This document shows, piece by piece, positions 1-10,400 of a stretch of DNA of 64,000 nucleotides (position 1 is its first letter; the number at the start of each line of letters is the position of its first letter). Origin of the DNA: Mytilinidion resinicola (lineage: Eukaryota > Ascomycota > Dothideomycetes > Mytilinidiales > Mytilinidiaceae); contig NW_022985442.1 of the NCBI RefSeq assembly GCF_010093595.1, positions 1,909,764 to 1,973,763 of the forward strand. Direction: 5' to 3'. Under the pieces are notes generated by a model. It was not told the origin of the DNA and did no database searches. It saw only the letters and a list, made by a program, of their open reading frames with translations. Position numbers and translations under genes: made by a program.

Positions 1-1353
1 GCTGTACAAGATATGGCCAATAAGCTGCTAAATGAGCGCGGTGCTGGCCAGGTTGGCAAGAACTGGCCATAGAACTTTGTTAAGCGGACTAATAAGCTTT
101 AAACACGGTTTAATTAAAAGTATAATTACTAGAGAGCCCTATATAAAGATCTAAGGATTATTGCGCTATAGTTTAAGCTTATGCGTAATATAAAGGCGAA
201 GTACGGTATTATAAATAATAACTTCTACAACTTTAATAAAACCGGCTTCTAGATAGGTGTTATTTTAATAGGAGTAGTTGTTACAGGCTCTAAGAGACAG
301 AATTAACTAAAAGCTATATAACTAGGCAATCGCGAGTAGGCCACCGTAATTAAGGCTATTAATGCTTATAGGTAGGCAATCCCGCCGTTTATTATCCTTG
401 CGGGCAAATACCACCTCTCTGTATAGTATAAGGGCAGTAATATACCGCTAGACTAGGCTATAGCAGTAAATAATAACGGCTAGATAATAAATAAGCTTAG
501 TATTATATAGCTGCAATATTTTAATATGTATATAAAGGACCGCACCGTAGGCGTATATTGCTTGCTTATTTTAGATAGTTATAAAAGCTATAACTTACTT
601 AAATTTAAAAAGCTTTATAAGGAGAATAATATTATCACGCTATATATGCCGCCGCATGCCTTGTATCTATTACAGCCGCTTAATATAGGCTGTTTTACGA
701 TATTAAAAAAAGCGTATAGTTGCTAAATTAAGGATCTAGCGCGCAACTATATTAACTATATTATAAAGCTTAAGTTCCTACTAGCTTTTAAAGCAGTATT
801 TAATAACTTATTTATAAAAAGCAATATTTGCGCAAGCTTTTAAGGCGCCGGCCTTATACTGCTTAATCTAGAAGCAGTGCTTTTAAAGCTTAATATTATA
901 CTTTATACACCGTCGCCTTCTGCTATAGAGGCTTAATAGGAATTAAAAACACTAAGTAATACTTTTAAGCTAGGCTTTTAGTTAGCTTTAATTTATAATT
1001 ATATTTAAATATATTAATATAGCTCTTCTACTATAATTCTTAAGTTGCTTAATTTGCTTATTAAAGGTGCTAAAATACAGATATATAGGGCTATATTATT
1101 GCGTAATTAGGTTATAAGCCTTTAAAAGGCGAATAAGGCCGCTATAAAGCGTAGAGAGCGCAAAAGAAAGCGAATTTAGAGGCAAAAAGTTCTAATAAAG
1201 GTATAGGGCTCTAATATAATCGCTTAAAAGGAAGCTAATAAATAAATTAAGGGGGAAATGCGTTAAAATAGGAGGCGCCCGGGTGGAAGTGCACGGCAGC
1301 AGGCGCGCTGCAGGCGCTGCAGCGAGACAGGATATAACTCTCGTACGTGTTAA
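1..1353 (+). mobile_element. RIP-damaged pogo/Fot1-type DNA transposon (transposase remnant)
   Basis: Frame 1 can be followed from base 1 to a zinc knuckle near 1308-1349 with no frameshift, but it is cut by many stop codons, all TAG or TAA where read (for example 70, 100, 115, 130). They sit where pogo transposases carry Gln or Trp, as expected from C-to-T change at CpA. Visible pieces are a YNFNKTGF-like DDE motif near 220-250, a DDE catalytic block around 570-710 (LLILDSYKSY, NNIITLYMPPHA, LLQPLNIGCF) and a C-terminal knuckle CRRCSETGYNSRTC where the usual His is Tyr. The 5' end lies outside the window. The surviving open stretch (526-726) is only 66 residues, so the copy is dead. The family assignment is from the DDE block and the knuckle; the terminal repeats were not located. 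Confidence 0.85.
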
Positions 1354-1775
1354 AAAGATAAGGAAATTGTTATAGATTAGACTGCAGGTCGTATTAAGTT
1401 AATATCTATTAGCGTTGTAGAGCAATTTATATTTAATATTGCGATTTGCTTATAAAGTAGGCTACTTGCTTAGGTAGGCCGCTTGCTTATAAAGTACGTT
1501 ATTAGATATAGAATAGAACTTAAGTAATCTAATTTCTATCTATTTATTCTTTATACTAATACAGTAATTATAAAGGCTTATATAGTAGTAATAGTGTTTA
1601 GAAAAAATGAAATAACTATAATATTTAAGTATATAACTATAGTATTTACTACTCTATTAGTAAATCTTTAACTATTAGATATATAGATAGATAGATAAAA
1701 ACTTCTATATTATATATAACTTTAAGTAAAAAGGGTAAACCTAGTAGATATATATTAGTATATACTATAGTATAT
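1354..1775. other. TA-rich RIP-like DNA between two elements
   Basis: No gene is visible. The stretch is TA-rich with many TA dinucleotides. A 15-base direct repeat (cttgcttataaagta-like) occurs near 1445 and 1490, and a short GATA run near 1681. It probably includes the 3' non-coding end of the pogo element, but its terminal inverted repeat cannot be fixed without the 5' end. Confidence 0.5.
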
Positions 1776-2390
1776 AATAACTATAGATAAGCCTACTTAT
1801 TACCCCCCTTTTTGCTATATATTACCCCCTATTTTGCTGTATATTACCCCCCTAGATTTAGCCTAGCTCCGGCCCGTATTAATATTGTTCTACTAATTAT
1901 ACTTACTTATTTACAGCCTATACAAAGAATTATATAACTTCTAAAAGCGGAAAGCGCCTAAATAGTTACCTTTTAATTGCTAATTAAAAGGAACGCCGTA
2001 TACACTATTATACTAAGGTTTTACACCCGAATATCCTTATACTACACCGGCTCCTTTACTACGAATAGCGTTCTTCTTAGAAGTAGATAGAGGGCTATTT
2101 TTAAGAACTAGTTAACTATTAGGGATTAAGGAAATAGAGCCCTTAGTTACTATTAAAGTGCCGGCTTATCTAGCGGAGAAATCCGGTGCTATACTAGTAA
2201 ATTAAAACCCGTTATTAAACAATATTATCGCCTAAGCAATAGCCTAATTAGTGGAATAAAGTTATTATAAGCCGGAGCTAGGCTAAATCTAGAGGGGGTA
2301 ATATATAGCAAAAAAGGGGTAATATACAGCAAAAAAGGGGTAGATATATAGTAAAAAGGGGAGTAATAAGTAGGCTTATTTATAACTATT
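1776..2390. mobile_element. MITE-like element with long imperfect terminal inverted repeats
   Basis: The left arm 1776-1873 and right arm 2271-2390 are imperfect inverted copies: both contain aataagcctacttatta-type sequence at the outer side and agatttagcctagctccggc at the inner side. Inside each arm is a tandem unit of about 22 bases, of the form TTTTTGCTRTATATTACCCC, present twice on the left and three times on the right. The roughly 400-base core (1874-2270) is TA-rich and has no convincing open frame. Total length about 615 bases. This is the architecture of a non-autonomous DNA transposon or a deletion derivative; the family is not recognised and no target-site duplication was certain. 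Confidence 0.7.
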
Positions 2391-3191
2391 AGCTTTATTA
2401 ATAGCTAGGGAGTTTTATATTGCTAAATTTAGCGGTTCCTAGTACTATTTTATCTACTTTACTAAATTCTAACCCTTTTAACTACTTTTATTAATTAGCG
2501 TTAGCGTTCTATTTATAACACGTGTGTACTATACTAAAACCACCTGCTATTTATTGCGCTAGTATTATCTTTACCTAAAGGCTACTATACTATTATACTT
2601 AGAACTAAAAAGTAGGCAGCTCTTTTACCCGGATTTATAGCTAATAAAGAGTAGAAAGGTTTATCTCTACTTAATTAGCTATATACTTTTTTCTCTACTT
2701 TAAAGTCTTTCTTACGATCCCTATGCACTCTTCTATTATGCGCTATTATCTATTACTTTACTATCCTATAAGTATACAGAGTTCAGGCTAGATACTTATA
2801 TAGACAAGTTAAAGATAAGAAGGTACAACTAATCCTCCCAATATTCCCCCACTTCCTTTATCGTTGCTTCACTTGGCTCCTCCTCCCTCTTCTCTGCCTT
2901 CACCAATTATACCATCCAGACACAACACTGCGATCGCTAAAGGTCCTTCGAGAACCTTACAAACAATAGCTGAATGAGTCGCGCAGACCGCATTTATAGT
3001 TTCGGCGGAGGTGATCGGCCCCTGAGAACCCCTCAGCAACACACTCCTGTCTGCTATACGGTATATAGTGTCCTGAACCCACCTCAAGTCTGAAAGGAAC
3101 AACGCTGTACAAATAATACTAACTACAAATTCCGGATGCAAGGTATGCTCAAACAGAGACCCATCGGAAGGACCCGATATTATCGAGAAAG
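2391..3191. other. RIP-like repeat tail, then 3' flank of the regulator gene
   Basis: 2391 to about 2830 is TA-rich, stop-dense sequence like the repeat island before it, so probably another eroded element. From about 2840 the base composition returns to that of the gene block, which marks the edge of the island. The only open frame here (minus strand, 2869-3216) is judged spurious because it overlaps the last exon of the Zn2Cys6 gene in another frame. Confidence 0.6.
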
Positions 3192-5603
3192 TCAGAGATT
3201 TGATGCCCATATCCATCCCTGTTCTTGACTGATGAAGTAATCGTCTGTGGAGCAGCCCTGATCAGAAAAAGAGTTGCTGAAATCACCGACGGAGCCGTTA
3301 AGGCCGTCGCTCGCCACTAAGAAAGGCTAAGTCAGCAGAACGAATGGAGAAAGACAGAAGCGTTCGTAAAGAGCAAGTGAAGAATTAACCTACTTAAACC
3401 AAGATCCATTAGAGCTTGAGTCATCGATGTGTCTTCACAAAAATCGAAATAGTTATCACCAGTGGTTTCGTAATCTGCCGAATGATCTGCCTCGTCGGCC
3501 GGCTGGAGATCCTCTTGGACTACGCGTTCCGAAGCCTGTGGTATAGTCAAATCGTTTGGATGTGTTAGTGACTGGCTCGCTGTGCGATCCTCTTCAATCG
3601 CCCTTGGTTCGTTCCTCGCTCCTTTGGTCGTAGGAACTTCGATTTCTAGCATCTTGTCCATCTCCTTCTTGAGCACAAGTTCAATCAACTTCTCCAGCAC
3701 CTGCAGCCCCTGCTCCGCGACAATCGATTTGTTTTTCAGCTGTGTCTGTTTCTTCATTATGCTCCTCACGCCCATCTTACACTCATGACTATCTTTGCTA
3801 AGCGGATCCAAGCTCGTCATGATGGACAATGTAATTCCCGCCGTGAGTAGGTGCACGCAGATGAAAGCGAGCGCATACGTGTTGGACGCTTCTTTACATA
3901 TTGGAGAAGATACAAGGTTGGAGATCTTGAGTGCCGCTTCTCTACATGCTTTGATGGAAGATTGGAATGGGTCGAGGGTTTGCGACGGGCTGTCATTGGT
4001 GGAGTCGCCTGGAACAACCATCTTGTAGGAGAGTAATGGCCTACGGATGAGAATCCTGGCATTTTCATACGCAAGCTGTAGTACAAGCGCTTGCACTCGG
4101 AAAAGGTGGTGTTCAAACGCCGTGTCATGAGGACTTGTGCTATGGTACGTTTCGGAAGAGAGATGATCTTGAGTTGAGAGCACACCGGAATCCTTCCATC
4201 TTAGTTCGTTCGGGAGGTCTGCGTGCCATTGCTGAAGGCGCTTGTCGAAATCTGTGACCTTGTAGATAAGGCATTGTAGGCGCGACGTGTTTTTCGAAGC
4301 TGAGGTCGCTTGTTTTGTCAACCCTTGATTTGTGCTGTAGAGGTCGATCAAAGCATCCTTCACAATGACCGAGAGCTTTAACGTTGCGCTTTTGTACGAC
4401 AGGAGAGTCGTTTCGAAGGGCATTTTGCCCTCTACAGAACTCGAGGACCGGTCATGTGGATCCATCATATCAACATCGCAATCGCGGTCGGAGATGCTAA
4501 GAGGGAAGCCGTAGAGCATGGAGCAGAACGTTTCAACTTCGTATACAGCCCACCAGCAGCGCTTTCTTACTTCTTCAGCCTGTCTATTGAGCACATCCTG
4601 TGCTGCTGTCTTCCGGTGCAGGTTCAGTGCTTGAGCTATACGTAAACCACACCCGCAGATTGGCCAAGCGGATTCTGGCTCTCCATGATAGAGATAGTAG
4701 CTGCCAAGTAGTGTGCAAGTCTGCACCGCCTCTATGGTTCCTAAGGCAACAATGTCGAGAAAACTTGTCCTTAAGGCGGTAAGAATGTTTTCTTGCAAGG
4801 CTTGCGGCTCCACTCCACAAGCAACGAGGCTTCGTTTCTGCTCCTCTCCTACGTAATGTAGGCTAATCGCAAAGACAGCCAAAAGCACATTCATGAATCC
4901 GAATTGGGCGCTGTTGGGTGTCGGATGACTGCTGGTGCTGTTATAGAGACCTCTGAACTTCTTCCTGAAGTCATCTTGGTGGAACACGAGCGTAAACCAA
5001 TGGATCCGGTCGAAATAGGTCTCCACAAGGAATTTGGCGGGCTCAAGCGGTGGGAGCGTTAACAAGAGCTTCATAGTTGCCGCATTTGAACCTTTGCAGC
5101 GCTGCCCTCGTCTGCCGGCGCCGTTGAGCGAGCTGACCGTTTCGATGGGAGTCGTGGTTTCGTGACGCTGAAAAGCTTCTCTTACAAACGTGACTGCTGA
5201 ACTCGAATTGAAGGATGCTTCAGTTGGCGAAGCAGACAAGGGAGCTCTGTCTGCAGTCGTAGATGGGACGCTTTCAAGGCGCGCTGGGGTCATACGGCGA
5301 CGCTTCAAAGGCCTAGCACATTCGGCATCATCTCCCTTCTCTCGTACTTTGGTCGATAGCTGCTCGGGATGGTGTGGTCTCCAGATATCAGGCTCGACAG
5401 CGGTACAGCGAGCATCTGAGCGGACACAAAGGGTACACGGCCGCTGTACGTCACACTGATAGCTTGTCGTTAATATGTGTTTGGAAGAGTTATAGAAGGG
5501 AACTGACTTTTAGCTTCTGCTTCCGGCACCGTTCACATGCTTTTGGAACCTTCTTTGAGTCCCCTTCCTTTAGGACGAAAGGCGTAGTGGAGAGAGAGTT
5601 CAT
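3192..5603 (-). CDS. Zn2Cys6 fungal-specific transcription factor
   Basis: Predicted nuclear DNA-binding regulator of about 760 residues. Model: complement of 3192-3316, 3394-5455 and 5508-5603. The ATG at 5603 opens a 32-codon first exon; a 52-base intron (5456-5507, GTCAGT donor, ATCAG acceptor) splits the zinc cluster between Lys32 and Cys33. Joined, it reads ACERCRKQKLKC then DVQRPCTLC, giving six cysteines at 23, 26, 33, 39, 42 and 49 with spacing C-x2-C-x6-C-x5-C-x2-C-x6-C. The central region from about residue 175 is a Fungal_trans-type domain (VETYFDRIHWFTLVFHQDDF). A second intron at 3317-3393 (GTAGGT donor, TTAG acceptor) restores an acidic/aromatic tail ending in WIWASNL; without it the frame runs into unrelated sequence. 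Transcribed divergently from deoC, 491 bases away. Target genes cannot be told from sequence. Confidence 0.88.
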
Positions 5604-6094
5604 CCGGGGGATCTGTTAATCTCACCATCGAAGCCTCCTAGTAAGAAAGCAATGCGGCCTAAGGAAATGGAATGAGCAAAACAGGTGTGCATCCTGTGAG
5701 GCGAAAGAATCGCATGTACATAGGATTAGAGGCGTGCCGTTTTGCGCAGTAGTTTGTTCCATCGGCAGCCCTTACTGTATGCAGTAATAGCCTCCGATCA
5801 CGAGGAGGCGACATGATTCGTCGTGTTCAATGGCTCCGATGCAATAGCTCCGATGCAATTGCTCCACATGTTTTCATGTCCACCGGAAGACATTTCCTTT
5901 ATCGACCTGTCAATAGGGTGATGCTTGCTGAAGATTCATTCACGTTGTCGTAGAATGTTCCTATATAAAGATCCACTTCCACATGGTAGGATGTGTTCAC
6001 ACAGCATACAGCTAGAAACAACCATCCCACGAAAGTGTTCAACTTTATCAATACATCCTTCGCAGCTCATTCTTGTTATCTTATTCTCTACAAG
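5604..6094. promoter_or_regulatory. Shared divergent promoter of the regulator and deoC, with TATA box
   Basis: The 491 bases lie between two divergent start codons. A clear TATATAAAG occurs at 5962-5970, about 130 bases before the deoC ATG, and is the likely TATA element of deoC. Upstream, a 14-base unit GCTCCGATGCAATN is repeated at 5833-5846 and 5847-5860, with a third partial copy at 5861. Such a repeat in a divergent promoter is a candidate binding site, but this is inference. Confidence 0.55.
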
Positions 6095-6883
6095 ATGTCG
6101 AACACTATCACAGTCACCCTCTTTCAACTCGCAAAGATGATCGACCACTCTCTTCTCCATCCAACAATGACAGACGCCGACATCCTCGCAGGCATCGCCA
6201 TCGCAAAACAGTACAACACCGCCACGGTCTGCATCAAGCCCTATCTGATGCCGTTGGCGAAAAAGGAGCTGGAAGGCACGGACGTCAAGATCTGCCCTGT
6301 CATCGGCTTTCCCCACGGAAACAGCACCACCGAAGTAAAAGTCTTCGAAGCACGCGCCGCTGCCGCTGCAGGCGGGCAGGAAATTGACATGGTGATTAAT
6401 ATCGGCAAAGCCTTGGGCGGCGATTGGGCCTATGTCGCCGATGAGATCCGGGTTGTCAAAGATGCGGTTACGAAACACGGCGCTGTTCTCAAGGTCATTT
6501 TCGAGAACGACTACCTCACTGACGAAGTCATCATTCGTCTGTGCGAGATCTGCTCAGAGATCGGTGTTGCGTTTGTGAAAACCAGCACGGGATATGGGTT
6601 TGTGAAGCAGGCGAACGGGATGTACTCGTACAAGGGAGCAACTGTCCATCATTTGAAGCTCATGAGGGAGCATTCGAAGCCCGAAGTTCACATCAAGGCG
6701 GCTGGAGGCGTGCGAACTCTGGATGATCTGTTCCATGTCATCTCACTAGGATGCTCTCGGATTGGCGCAACTGCGACGGTCAGCATTATGGAGGAAGCGG
6801 TGAAGAGGGGGATAACGGATGAGCCAACGATGGTGCAATTCAAGCCTATGGATAGCACTCTACTGGGAGTTATTGAATTGTAG
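6095..6883 (+). CDS. deoC: Deoxyribose-phosphate aldolase (DERA)
   Basis: Class I aldolase of deoxynucleoside breakdown: splits 2-deoxyribose-5-phosphate into glyceraldehyde-3-phosphate and acetaldehyde, presumably in the cytosol. Single exon, 262 residues, the normal size for the family. The ATG at 6095 follows a plain leader; the same frame is open back to 5993 but only from a GTG. The Schiff-base lysine is Lys162 in VKTSTGYG, the second active-site lysine is Lys201 in HIKAAGGVRT, and the acidic residue of the DMVINIG motif is Asp98. CPVIGFPHG and the C-terminal SRIGAT phosphate-binding region are intact, so the enzyme should be active. It sits head to head with a Zn2Cys6 regulator, a common arrangement for a pathway-specific regulator and its target, though no second catabolic gene is present here. 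Confidence 0.96.
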   Translation: MSNTITVTLFQLAKMIDHSLLHPTMTDADILAGIAIAKQYNTATVCIKPYLMPLAKKELEGTDVKICPVIGFPHGNSTTEVKVFEARAAAAAGGQEIDMVINIGKALGGDWAYVADEIRVVKDAVTKHGAVLKVIFENDYLTDEVIIRLCEICSEIGVAFVKTSTGYGFVKQANGMYSYKGATVHHLKLMREHSKPEVHIKAAGGVRTLDDLFHVISLGCSRIGATATVSIMEEAVKRGITDEPTMVQFKPMDSTLLGVIEL

Positions 6884-7403
6884 AAATTTCGGCAAGGAAG
6901 AATCTTACTCGTAGGGGAGCAGCAACTGGATGAAGGCTGAAGTGAAGGCTGAGAAGGAGTGGTAATAATATCAAACTTATGAATCTTGGATTGTAGAACC
7001 TTTTGAATACTATGCAGATGTGCAAGGTCTCGTGAAACGACACCAATAGGTAGTCCGATGACGCTGGTTTTAAATCGTCGCGTTCTGGTTTGGATTAGGT
7101 TTGATAGCTTCAACATTGCTAGAGCTCGAAGGCTTGCGTTTCTAGTGATAAATCTAGATAATGTATGTGGAAAATCAAAGCCCATGCGTCTTCGCGGGCA
7201 TCCTGCTTCAAATGTATATACCGAAAAGCTAACGCCATGCAATGCTGATTTGGGTATTACTCCGAACGTCTTCCAAGCAATAAGAAAAAAGAGCCTAGAA
7301 ACGCGTCAACGTCAACGTAAACGATCATACTGGACTCCTGTGGGCTTGATGTCCCAATTCCTTTAGAGATCCTCCAGATCCAAAATATAAACCTCATTTA
7401 AAC
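6884..7403. other. Convergent intergenic region
   Basis: This holds the 3' flanks of deoC (plus strand) and of the disordered-protein gene (minus strand). Open frames here are short and not conserved in appearance. No RNA gene or repeat was seen. Confidence 0.6.
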
Positions 7404-10400
7404 CTAGATTCTACCCCCTTCAACAAACTCTCTCCCGACAAGTTCTAACTCACCAGTCTCAGCGGTCCGCCTTCGTTCTAGCACCCATCGGTCACTCCCA
7501 CTCTCGTCCTGCTCGCGCACGTACGTCACGCTGTCGGCAGTGCTGCCTTTGCGGCTGTGTGATGGCTTCCAGCCTCCACTAGGAGTCATGGGGCTTGTGG
7601 CGGAGATTGGCGATGTGAGACTGAGAGGCTGACTCGGAAGTGGGGCCCCAGACAGAGGCATAGAAGGAATATGTTCTACAGGATGGAAGAAAGACGTAGA
7701 GAGGCTCAAAGGAGGCGGTACGCCTTTGTTCTGGTAAACGTTTGGGTTACCCATGGATTCTGAGCTACCAGGGGGACTGGACAAGACATCGTAATTCGAA
7801 GCTGTCAAAGTTGGGCTGTCATGGTATCTCTCTGGTTCCTCGCCGTCCTGCTCTCCATTGTTCCCATAGTCTGAGTCCGAGTCTTCGTCGACGGCGTTCA
7901 CAGCGTCCAGAGCTTCATCGTAATCCTCCTCCTCATATCCAGCATCGTTGACTTCTTTGTGGACCGGCGCATCATCACTATCAACGTCTCTGTAGAATGT
8001 TTGGGAATTTGCCATTGGGCTCGCGCCACGAGGATACTGCGGAAATGCCACTGGACTGGAATTCCGAGGGGATGTGCCGGATGAGCTGCGCAGACTTCCA
8101 TTGCTACCACCAAACGCACCCCTCCTCAGTTTCATAAGCTGGCTGAGGCTGATATCTGGATCGTCGTCGGGAAAGCCGTAAGGGCTCATCCTGGCTAGCT
8201 GCGCAATGCCGGGGCTAGGAAGCCCTTGGTCGCCGTGTCGGAAATGGTTGAGACTGATGTATGAATTACGCGTGCTGTACTCGCTGCGCTCAGTGATTGG
8301 CGTTAAGTTGGGTTCGCGCACTGCGTTCCGACCACTAACGCTCCGTCCTAGAGCACTTTGTCCAAAGTATCCACCGTTGGCGAACTGAGCCTCACCCTGA
8401 GCAGACGCATAGAATCCGAATTCCTGACCGTAGAATCCGTCGTCATCATTCGCCAGCGCTTCGGCATTGGCAGCTGCTATCATGGGATCGTCTTCCAAAG
8501 CACTGTCGTAGTCACTGTAATCGTAATTATCATCATCGATGAAGCCGGAGCCGGCGCCATATTCCGACGGAAAGCCATACGTTTCTTGGCTGACCCGGCT
8601 GTCGTCAGGAATGAGACTTGGCTGAGAGCCATGACTATTTGAGTCTTCGTCATCCTCCATGCCAGACCGGCTGCCCAAGTCCACGCTTGCTTGTCGCTGG
8701 AAACGACCATCGGCCTCGGCTTTGTGGGCTGCGTCTGCTAGGGCGCTGTGGTATGCTTCGAGATTCATGAAAGTTGGAGAAGACTGCTGGCGGGCCTTGG
8801 ATGTATGGTGAGTCAAAGCAGGACCCGAACGGCCAAGAAAGCTTGACAGCTCAGCTTCTGTACCATGAATTGCGGGCTGGCCAACAACAGAGTTGTTCTT
8901 GGGGATCGTAAGTTTTAGTTGGTCGTTTTTAAGATCTGTAGACGGCGGTAACGAATAGCGTAGCGGCCGCTCGTAAAGGGGATGTGATGGATCATCAAAT
9001 ATATTCTCGTCGAAAGTGTCTCCGTCACCGGGCGAAGGAGGTTCGATCATGCCGTCGTCGAAGTACAAATCATCCCCAACAGTGTTGTCGATCATACCAT
9101 TGGCCGTCATCGAGGGAGCACCAGTTTTACCAGGGGTTGCAGCAGGTGTGACCTCAGATGGCTCGTTTCTGACATCGCTCTCGACGTCAAGAAGGCCTAA
9201 GCCCTTTGCTTCTGATATTGGGTATGCTGATCCTCCAAGATGCTGGCCAGGAGGGGGTAGGTGAACGTTTAGAGGTGTATGATCAGAAAGAGCGAAACCA
9301 ATAGCATTGCCCTCAGCATCGCGGGGGGTTTGCACAATGTCTTCGTCGGTGATGTTCGGAATGGCGGGACTTTCAAGTGGTAGGCGGAGGGATGATAAGT
9401 CAAATGCAGCGATTCCTGGAGACATTGTGTCCATTTCGTCATAGTCGTCTCCACCCACCATCGGAATGTCTTCGTCGAAGTCATTATCCATGTCGTAGTC
9501 ATACATGTCTTCGTCGTAGTCATCCTCAAAGGTGTTGGTGGATAGACGGGCCTGTTTTGACGCTTTTTCGGCAGCCTTTTGCTTATGCCTCTCCTCTAGA
9601 AGTCTTTCCTGCGCAGAGTCGTTTCCAGATATTTGAAAACTGAAGCGCGAGGACTTGCTGGTGAGGTGAGCGGGTAGCCCGGCAGGCACAAACGAGGGAT
9701 CTGTAACTGAGGTTGCTCGCGAGCGGGACGATGGAGGTGTTTTTGTAGAAATCCTCTTCCTGGGTGTGCGTTCCGGGGAAGTCGGGCTCGTCGGACTGGT
9801 AGACTCCTGAACTGGGGATAACATCGACGATTCAAATGACTCAGGCGGCGGTACATAGCTGTCCGGAAGTGCTGGAAGAGGCGGAGGTCGGGAAGTAGGC
9901 AGCGGAGAGTTTTTGGCTACAGGAGGAGGAGGGGGCGGCGAGCGAGAAGGTGGAGGCGGCATTGAATTTCTAGCCACGAAATCACGATTTGCCAGAGTTT
10001 CTGCACGGACAGCGGCCTGTGAGGCCTCGAGACTCAATGACTCATCAAAATGTTCGCGAAATACAGGTGTGTGTTCTCTTTCTACTTTTGGCGGGCTGTA
10101 GTCTCCAGATGATTGTCTGGTGTGTGCCGGTCCACTCTGATTGATCTGCAGATGCCCTGCCTGGTCAGCGTCCCTATTGGTATTACTGTAAGCATCGTTG
10201 TAGGAGAAGTTTCTTCTTGGTCTAGGTGCGCTAAAATCATGAACGACGTTTCCTCTAATCCTTGGATCGTAGCCGTCCGGTAACGTCATGGCGGGAATCA
10301 CTTGGCTTCGATGGGTGACCAAGGACTCGTCCGAAAGAGTGTCGATTGTCTGACCTGTGCGGCGTCTCATCAGAAGAGACATGGGATTCCGCAGGTTGAG

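Noticed and set aside
2869..3216. Open minus-strand frame of 115 codons
   Set aside because: It overlaps the predicted last exon of the Zn2Cys6 gene in another frame on the same strand and has no domain content.
5993..6094. N-terminal extension of deoC by 34 residues
   Set aside because: It would start at GTG and lies downstream of the TATA box in leader-like sequence; the ATG at 6095 gives the normal family length.
6095..6883. Bacterial origin of deoC by recent transfer
   Set aside because: Codon use and flanks look like the neighbouring fungal genes, and DERA is known from fungi; nothing in the sequence demands transfer.
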